64,000 nt of DNA from Ceriagrion tenellum (taxonomy: Eukaryota > Arthropoda > Insecta > Odonata > Coenagrionidae). The first letter of the stretch is position 1; every line of letters begins with the position of its first letter. The stretch covers positions 59,542,964 through 59,606,963 of the forward strand of contig OY720637.1 of the NCBI GenBank assembly GCA_963169105.1. Reading direction: 5' to 3'. A model generated the notes under the pieces. The model was not told the origin of the DNA, searched no databases, and saw only the letters and a program-made list of their open reading frames with translations. This document shows positions 58,801 to 64,000 of this stretch, in pieces. The translations under genes and the position numbers were made by a program.

Positions 58801-60641
58801 AAGATTGTTTTCCAATTTATCTCACAGCTATTTCAGAAGTACGATAAGGCAACAATTAATGAAAATGGCCAACTTTCCTATCACTATTGTAATCTCAGTC
58901 ATGTGTAAACAACACTGTCTTTAGATGTACATATGAATTTTTACTTTTAAAGCTTGGCATAATACCGGACAAGATTTTTTAAACCTTTAAATGCTGGATT
59001 GAAATGTCCTTCAAGGCCCCTCCCTGGCGGATTTAAATTGGCCCTTTAAATGTTTTCCAACAATAAATGAACCAAAAATGACACTTTCGGCAGTGAGAAG
59101 CACCTAACTGTGTACCAATATTGGGACTTCCAGCGTTTAAAGGTTAAATTGAATTTTCACACATCCCCTCATGACATTTAAAAATAAAATTTCATGATGG
59201 GATGAAAATCTTCACCTCAGACCCATCATTTAAGCTCCCTCACTCTTTACTCAACAATGCCCCCATTAAATATTCCAGATTTTTACCACCTTCACATACA
59301 GCAACTTACTTCATAGCATCATAATTTAGCATACCAGGAAAAAGGATACGTGTACAGTGTACTATGACAGAAAATTGATAAGATTATAATATTGATGTAT
59401 GTTCATAGCAGAATCTATTGATGACATAATATGATATATTTAATGGCTTTCTCTATTCTCCGAATTCTTTCCAATATCTCCCTTAAAGAGCCATCACTTC
59501 ACCATATAGTTAGCTTAACTTGGTCAAAAGAACACAAATATTCACCATCAATTGATAAATATGGCTATAGTAACTATTTGGGGAAAATATACCCAGCCAG
59601 AGGCTAAAAGACAATTAAAGCGCAAATATACACAAGAGGTTGAATGCCAAACATGCCTCAGGATTAAATGGACCTGAATCTGATTCTGTCATCAGGAGAG
59701 TCATCACACTTACCGCTGTCCTAATTCATTCATTTAGAAATGGTAAATATTTACGGGTTGTCTGAAGAAATCAAAAGAGCCATGGCATTAAGTAACAAGC
59801 GCTGTAAACTACATGATATGAACTGATACAGACTTCAACAACATTACCAACAAACATTTACACAAGATTTAAAAGATATATCAGCGGCTTCTCCGCCTAA
59901 ATAATTAACTCAATAAACTAAAAACCTAAATAATCAGGAGATTGGATACTATCAGGGTGATAGGTAGAGTGGGAACTTGAATTTAAACAAATCATAAATA
60001 CCCGTACAACATGCAAAAATCAACCTGGATCATTGCATAAACAGTTTTCAATACGTCAAAAAGAAACGCTCTGCAAAATATAACAAGAAATTAGTCAATA
60101 AGAGCTGATTATCTAGGCTTTCCCACCACCCATAAGTATCAACAGAAAGATATCTCACCTGGAGGGTGCAATGCTGATCATTTTTTAAAAACTGAACAAT
60201 TCTAGGAACAATTCCAGTTTGTATGACTTCGTCGATAGGAGGGTTTGGCTCTCGTGAAAGTAGTTTCCGGAACTTCTGAGTTGCAACCAATTGCTCCTCC
60301 ACATCATCACTGTACAGGGCCTCGACCATGTCCGGAGTTATACCGCTTTGGAGTAAGGGTTGACTATGATCTTCCTGCATACATAGAAAAATAGAAAATT
60401 ATAATGTGTTTCCAGTGCCTAACATGCGTAAATAAGAGAGTAGTAGTTCACATGCCTGCATTGATCCAGAAGTTTCTTCATCTTTAAGTATTTCTGGTAC
60501 ATGAACATTTCTACGTTTAAAGAGCTGCTGCTCCCTTTTCTGTTTCCTCAATTGCACTCCTTCTTCTTCTCTCCTACGTCTTAACTCTTGAGAATCCAAA
60601 GCTGGATTTTTGTACCGATGTTTGTGTGTGGCACCCGACAT
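40836..60641 (-). CDS. Kap-alpha1: Importin subunit alpha (karyopherin alpha, KPNA1/5/6 clade)
   Basis: Adaptor that binds classical nuclear localisation signals and links cargo to importin beta. Coding exons in order: 60456-60641, 60159-60374, 58404-58624, 53604-53867, 50833-51037, 50600-50743, 47149-47308, 40836-41026. They total 1587 nt with every phase closing, giving 528 aa and stop TGA at 40836-40838. The N-terminal importin-beta-binding domain holds the basic run ELRRRREEEGVQLRKQKREQ and LFKRRNV. ARM repeats follow with the W-x3-N cargo-binding ladder: WALTNIASG, WALGNIAGDS, WALSNLCRGK, WALSYLSDG, RAVGNIVTGDD, WTISNITAGN, WAITNATSGG. The tail ends GLDKIEFLQSHEN...FGTEEDDS...MGGFQF, typical of the KPNA1/5/6 clade (human about 538 aa). 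Exon 1 ends CAG and is followed by GC, so intron 1 (81 nt) is GC-AG. Introns 3, 4, 6 and 7 are large and repeat-rich. The acceptor-like CAG directly before the ATG implies a 5' UTR intron. Confidence 0.96.
41653..43980 (+). mobile_element. Complete Tigger (pogo-type) DNA transposon
   Basis: Terminal inverted repeats CAGGTAACTCTCGTTTTACG and, in reverse at the right end, CAGGTAACTCTCGATTTACG, with one mismatch over 20 bp. TA stands on both sides (41651-41652, 43981-43982), as pogo/Tigger elements require. Length 2328 bp. It lies in importin alpha intron 7, antisense to that gene. Confidence 0.93.
41926..43611 (+). CDS. Tigger transposase (CENP-B/pogo DDD type), intact
   Basis: 561 aa from ATG 41926, chosen because homologous proteins begin with MxxxxxxKRxRKTISLELKL; the open frame extends up to 41788 without support. 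N-terminal helix-turn-helix (residues about 8-60, LDVIEQLEKGERITDIGNRL), then a CENP-B/Tc5-type DNA-binding part (about 75-145), then the DDE_1 catalytic domain. The three acidic residues lie in FNLDETALNWKRMP, ILVDNAPGHPP and SLIQPMDQGVIATLKAYY. An acidic C-terminal tail follows (EREQREEEPEPEGEE). No stop or frameshift anywhere, a normal length for the family, and complete TIRs around it suggest a young and perhaps still active element. Domestication is possible but less likely given the TIRs. Confidence 0.93.
   Translation: MSSLRTAMKRQRKTISLELKLDVIEQLEKGERITDIGNRLGLAKSTIVTIRENAEKTKDSAKSGTSISAQRSSYSRSNALERMEKMLSTWIEDLNQTHMPVSMFMVQAKAHSLHEELTKEEKNSKPFHASSGWFANFKKRYSFHNIKMTGEAASADKFSAKKFVEELEALIEKNCYSAKQVFNLDETALNWKRMPSKTYISKEEKTAPGFKAAKDRFTILFGGNAEGDCKLKPVVVYHSLNPRAFKGYAKDLLPVHFYSNSKGWMTGTIFRDYIITKLKGELQQYCAKENIPFKVLILVDNAPGHPPSIQDLEEDISFVFLPPNTTSLIQPMDQGVIATLKAYYLKKSFNLMLHEMEENNVNVKGFWKSFNIREAIMLVAEAWNEIPQFSMNGVWRKLCPYFIYDFRGFSVEADLVETKEKIVTLAKKVGFAYIEMEDVSEVLAVHQDLSNEDLIELEREQREEEPEPEGEEVTADNEECKLTSKGLTKAFKLIEEGLAIFEEDDPDTERCAKVRRNVLASMACYSEVLKEMKKRAKQMTMFSYLKKDASVSAEPSRARWA
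44215..45287. other. Part of importin alpha intron 7 between two transposons
   Basis: AT-rich, no gene recognised. A minus-strand open frame at 45000-45203 has no family match I know. Confidence 0.35.
45288..46823. mobile_element. 1.54-kb non-autonomous Tigger/pogo-like element
   Basis: Begins CAGTAAAACCCCC and ends GGGAGGTTTTACTG, with further diverged inverted similarity (CCGGGACCGG left, GGGACCGGGTGAC right). TA on both sides (45286-45287, 46824-46825). The 132-codon minus-strand frame at 45927-46325 shows no transposase motif. Same intron as the intact Tigger, but different TIRs, so it is not its direct derivative. Confidence 0.7.
47309..50599. other. Importin alpha intron 6
   Basis: No gene recognised. 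A GC-richer stretch at about 48480-48600 and a repeat-like segment at 49300-49560 stand out from the AT-rich background but could not be classified. Confidence 0.4.
51610..51665. repeat. AT-rich microsatellite (ATAT/ATCC mix)
   Basis: Runs of ATATAT interspersed with ATCCAT and an A9 tract, in importin alpha intron 4. Confidence 0.5.
51860..52535 (+). mobile_element. LINE 3' fragment with degenerate coding remains
   Basis: In importin alpha intron 4. The + strand encodes LRACGSFTYLRGTIKWVGRS, MDIKQRIAQAKKAFMVKRQL, then QKRLGALETWCWRRMMKIEW. This is the region after the RT domain in many insect LINEs. Frame shifts follow from about 52270. Confidence 0.7.
53868..56270. other. First half of importin alpha intron 3 region, nothing recognised
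   Basis: AT-rich sequence without coding support. GTGTTTACATGTT/ATGTTTACATGTT occurs twice (55079, 55198), a weak direct repeat. Confidence 0.35.
56270..56480 (-). mobile_element. tRNA-derived SINE (second family)
   Basis: The minus strand begins GGCCCCGGTGGCGGCAGGG and has a clean B box, GGGTTCGAGTCCC (about 56420). It runs on into GGTAGAATATTTTCTGCCC and a non-tRNA body. The acceptor stem does not close, so it is not a functional tRNA gene. Family differs from the SINEs in Ltn1. Confidence 0.65.
57293..57477. mobile_element. Possible hAT-type MITE
   Basis: Starts CAGTGTTGAGTAG and ends CTACCCATCTCTAG, resembling hAT ends of the CAGxGxTGGGTAG kind. Internal TAGTTCA repeats. No clear 8-bp duplication. 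A similar start occurs at about 18402. Confidence 0.35.
58983..59143. mobile_element. 160-bp piggyBac-like MITE flanked by TTAA
   Basis: In importin alpha intron 2. CCTTTAAATGCTGG at the left and CCAGCGTTTAAAGG at the right are inverted with one mismatch. TTAA flanks (58979-58982 with one extra A, and 59144-59147). Confidence 0.65.
59150..60158. other. 5' part of importin alpha intron 2, nothing recognised
   Basis: AT-rich intron sequence with no visible gene or repeat structure. Confidence 0.35.
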
Positions 60642-61218
60642 CTGTGCACGGAGAAAATAAACCTATGATCAATACACATTAAAAACAAAATAGAAGAAAT
60701 CAAGTACTTGCAAGAACCTGCGCAGCACTAATATATACAGTTCAAGAGACCATGTGAACGATCTAATAATATTTGAGCTTAATTAATACGTATGGATCAT
60801 GTCTACGACATGGGGAAACCATGGGACGATAGAGCTTAATCAAGCACCTTGTCAAGTCGGAATTGCTACTTATTCACTACAACTAAATATTAGCTCTAAA
60901 ATAAAACGAATGAACAAAAATTACAATGAAATTAACAGAATAACACCTTACTGCTAGGAGAACAATACCGTGAGAGTTGACCTATAAGCGATGGGGATTT
61001 ACGTCAACGAGATACCAAAACCACGAGCACTATTACTGTTAATTAAGGGCAGGCATTCGATAAAAAGTGAAAAAAAATACCTTAAGCTATCACTTTACGC
61101 AATACTTAAGCCGAAATTTCCATAGAAACTTATTTTGCAACTACTTTCAACTTCAAGGCCTCTCTCTCAAGGAATCATGGGACGAATCGGACGAAGGATA
61201 TGAGATGAGATCAGAAAA
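60642..61218. promoter_or_regulatory. Head-to-head promoter region of importin alpha and MIX23, with probable importin alpha 5' UTR intron
   Basis: The two start codons face away from each other across 577 bp. On the minus strand the sequence just before the importin ATG reads TCCGTGCACAG then ATG, which looks like a splice acceptor. A possible donor (AGCA then GTAAGG) lies at about 60951, implying a non-coding first exon near 60952-61050. No clear TATA box was seen. That two genes share this region is inferred from geometry only. Confidence 0.5.
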
Positions 61219-61651
61219 ATGGCAGCGCCCATGTCCACGGAATGTGATGATTTTCTAGAATTTCAGGTTAGTACTATGTATGAAAGTAAATCTGCTCTTC
61301 ATAATGCAGCTTCAGTAGTTGACGAAATTGCATTTACCAGTGATACTTGCTAATTATTTAGCGATAAAGGTTCATTTATTTTCAGCTGTGTCCATATTCC
61401 TCTTTACGTGAATCAATTGGTGCACATCTTTTTAATGCGTGTATAGAAAGTAACTTGAGTCTTACTTCTTTATTACTTCTTCGTCCACGTCATTACTACT
61501 GGACTTTACTATTACTTTATTTCAGGAGGCCCTTAAGAAAATGAGAGAATTCGATGATAAAATTATTTACGCCCTTAACACATCATTGCCGACTGAATCA
61601 TTTAAGGCAAATGTAGATCCTACTTCCACTTGTAAAGATCTCTATGGTCAG
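61219..61651 (+). CDS. MIX23: MIX23 / CCDC58, mitochondrial intermembrane-space protein (5' part)
   Basis: Two coding exons, 61219-61266 and 61526-61651, both phase 0, give the first 58 residues, beginning MAAPMSTECDDFLEFQ and continuing EALKKMREFDDKIIYALNTS, LPTESFKANVDPTSTCKDLY, then GQ before a GTAAAT donor at 61652. This closely follows the N-terminal half of the MIX23 family (about 144 aa in human): Cys near residue 10, a LKxMRxxDDxIxxxLNT helix, then the TCKxLY block. Family members are small coiled-coil proteins of the mitochondrial intermembrane space. I found no third exon up to 64000, so the rest lies beyond the window after an intron of at least 2.3 kb. The ATG lies 577 bp from the importin alpha ATG on the other strand. 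Confidence 0.85.
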
Positions 61652-64000
61652 GTAAATATGAATTCAAATGAAGCCCTGGTTTAATTATGCTGACTGTGCA
61701 TTTAGAAATTCCTGACCGGCATGGGTGTTCGTTGTGCACCGCTTCACTTATGGAATTGCACAAAATGTGATAGCTTTATTGTAGATGTTGAATGCAATAT
61801 CTCTAATACCTACATATGGCCCCCGGCTTTATTCTCTTTTTAAATTTCTTGAGTCAATTTCCCGCTAATGAACATCCTTGGTTGTTACGAAATTCTTCTG
61901 ATAATGCCCGCATTAAATACTCCATGGTTTAACTTAGAAATGTCTGTAAGCAATGGACCAAGTCCTCTATTAATTCAGGTGGACTGATTTTGTACTACCT
62001 ATTAAATTCATGCTTCACTCCTTTATCAAGATTCTACTTGTTCAATACCTAACCTACCTCTTTTGCTTTTTTACCTGTCTGGTTTGGTTGAATTGTTCTA
62101 TCTTCTTGGGGTAAAAAAAGCAGGGTGATTAATGAATTTTCGAGAGCACATCTTTTTGAAGTTGTGGTTAGACATTTGTTGGTTGTGAATTAAGTCAAAA
62201 CCCTGTAATGTAGCGACTTAGGTGGAAGTGGCCGTTGGTTGGATACGTAAGGCCATAGGGTACTCAAGTGGCTGTCAGTATCCAATGCAGCCATGGCCTT
62301 TCCTCCTTCATTGGCAACCAATGGCTCATTGACCACCACAACGACCAGCAGTGTCTCTGCCACTGGATTTAATTTAGATGGATGATGATGAGCAAGTCTC
62401 TGGCAATCACCAACCCTCACCTCAATGTGGTGTAAGGTCTTGAGCTCTGGATACAAGTGGAGATTAGCTGTGGTGGAATCTCCAACCCTTCCCAAGTGAC
62501 ATGGTGATGTTGTAGGGGAAGCATATAAGCCTACTAAATATCTTGTTGTTTGCTTATTCTGAGGCTAAATGTTGAGATAGGCTCCAGTTGTCTTCATGTA
62601 AGAGAAAGATCAATTGAGATCACCTGTGCTCTGCTGAAGTATTCTCTATCTCACCCATTTTGGCATTTTCCTGAACCAATCAACCAGTCTTCCAATGACT
62701 AAAAGAGGCAATTTTTAAGGCTGAAAAGCATCAGTAAGACTGTTTAATGGTCTTATCCAAACATATCTTGAATAAACATTCCAGGCTTCAACCTGCCATG
62801 CCAATGTTATAATCATTAGAGGTTACATTCATATCCCATCATAAAATCAGGAATTTTGGATAATCAGTTCGAATGGTGTACTAGGGACCAATCATCTGGT
62901 ATTGGAGGATGATAAGACTCCTCTTTTTTTACTATCAGAGCATTCAATGGTTTATTATTTATTTTATTCGTACAAGATTGTATGGGAGGTGTATCTGCTT
63001 GAAATTCAGTGTATGATAATTAGCTTTTATGTGGAAGCTAATTCTTTTTTTCTAATACTTCAGATGAGGAGACAGTATATGTTTTATGGGAATCTTATTG
63101 AAGAATTGGGTATGGAGTGGTTATGCCCTTTAAAGCAGCAGTTATAGGAATGTTGTAGGTTATGGATTTGGTCTTTTATTTAATGTTTTACATCATCTCT
63201 TGGTGAAGCGTGTATAGAATATTGAAATATTCTGCCCGAGGGTGATATTAATCCTCATGACCCATGTTGTGTGATTGTTTATATTCTAGAAAAGTTTCAC
63301 TTCAGCGTAGTTGGTTATCATGGAAAAATTCCATGCAGTAACACTCGATTCTACTAATTTTGTATGCATTTGGATTATGGGGGGCAATGATGGTTGGACC
63401 TGGGTGTGGATGTTGAGTTCACAGACTGTTGTTGGAATACCACCAATGAATTAAGTGTTACCACCTCTAACCATTACACATTGAGACCCGTAAGAATTCA
63501 TTTAGGCACATTAAAATTGAATATGATTATAGTAACCACTGAAGAAAGTTTTTGAGTCATTAAGACATGGACAAACCGTCAGGGATGCCTTAAAAATGAT
63601 AGCAATGCCAGCCATCATATTATCAGTAGCCTCCTAACACCTATTACAGTTGAAATCCCTTGACAAATTTACTTTTAGAAAATGCTGGGAAAATGATGGA
63701 TTCTTCAACCTTTAAGATGCCTCAATTTTGCTACACCTTTTACTTTCATGAAATGCATACTGTATTTGTTTTATTTAAGCCACAAGGCTAATTTGAATCC
63801 ATTCCCTGCTTGATGTACATCCGGCCCTTGAAACCATGTATTCTGGATTTTCATTCATGGTAAAGATTGTGTGGAAATCTAAGTTGTGTTTACCCAGACT
63901 GAAAGAGGAATGTTTTTTACTAGGGCCCCAAGTATCTAAATGATTACATGTACCATCAAGCTTTCATAGAAGTAAACCCTCAATATAACATTCTTCAGTA
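61652..64000. other. MIX23 intron 2 (runs off the window)
   Basis: No further MIX23 exon, transposon or RNA gene recognised in about 2.3 kb. Confidence 0.5.

Noticed and set aside
1..64000. CRISPR arrays, bacterial operons, rRNA genes, integrated viral genomes
   Set aside because: None seen; the window is eukaryotic and shows only host genes and transposable elements.

Overview
This is eukaryotic nuclear DNA, most likely from an insect or other arthropod. The genes have many small exons with GT-AG introns, the background is AT-rich, and the introns are full of transposon families common in insects (mariner, Tigger/pogo, piggyBac-like TTAA elements, Penelope, several LINEs, tRNA-derived SINEs). 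I cannot name the species. No tools were run. Gene calls rest on reading the translations and on splice phases that close exactly.

Layout: (1) 1-31440, + strand: the last 17 coding exons of the ribosome quality-control E3 ligase Listerin (Ltn1). They encode 1308 residues and end in the RWD region and a RING-variant finger; the gene begins upstream of the window. (2) 31441-36192: intergenic, with repeats. (3) 36193-37252, +: a complete two-exon gene for a torsin-activating LAP1/LULL1-type protein (TOR1AIP family, 283 aa). (4) 37253-40835: gene-poor, probably the long 3' UTR of the next gene, which converges on TOR1AIP. (5) 40836-60641, - strand: complete importin alpha (karyopherin alpha of the KPNA1/5/6 clade). 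It has 8 coding exons and 528 aa, and its first coding intron is a GC-AG intron. (6) 60642-61218: compact head-to-head promoter region. (7) 61219 onward, +: the first two coding exons of MIX23 (CCDC58), which continues past the window.

Mobile DNA explains most of the intron length. The clearest elements are a structurally complete Tigger transposon with an intact DDD transposase (41653-43980) inside a Kap-alpha intron, antisense to the gene; three TTAA-flanked piggyBac-like non-autonomous elements (21962-22261, 22449-23777, 58983-59143); several MITEs flanked by TAA; a mariner split by a nested palindromic element (about 1.7-3.6 kb); and a Penelope-like GIY-YIG endonuclease remnant inside a two-layered inverted repeat (9.67-11.03 kb).

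The four host genes are unrelated housekeeping genes (translation quality control, nuclear envelope/ER torsin activation, nuclear import, mitochondrial intermembrane space). Nothing suggests a functional cluster beyond the shared Kap-alpha/MIX23 promoter. I found no convincing new biological system. The most interesting items are the structured retroelement palindromes, the intact Tigger, the TTAA element set and some splice-site oddities.
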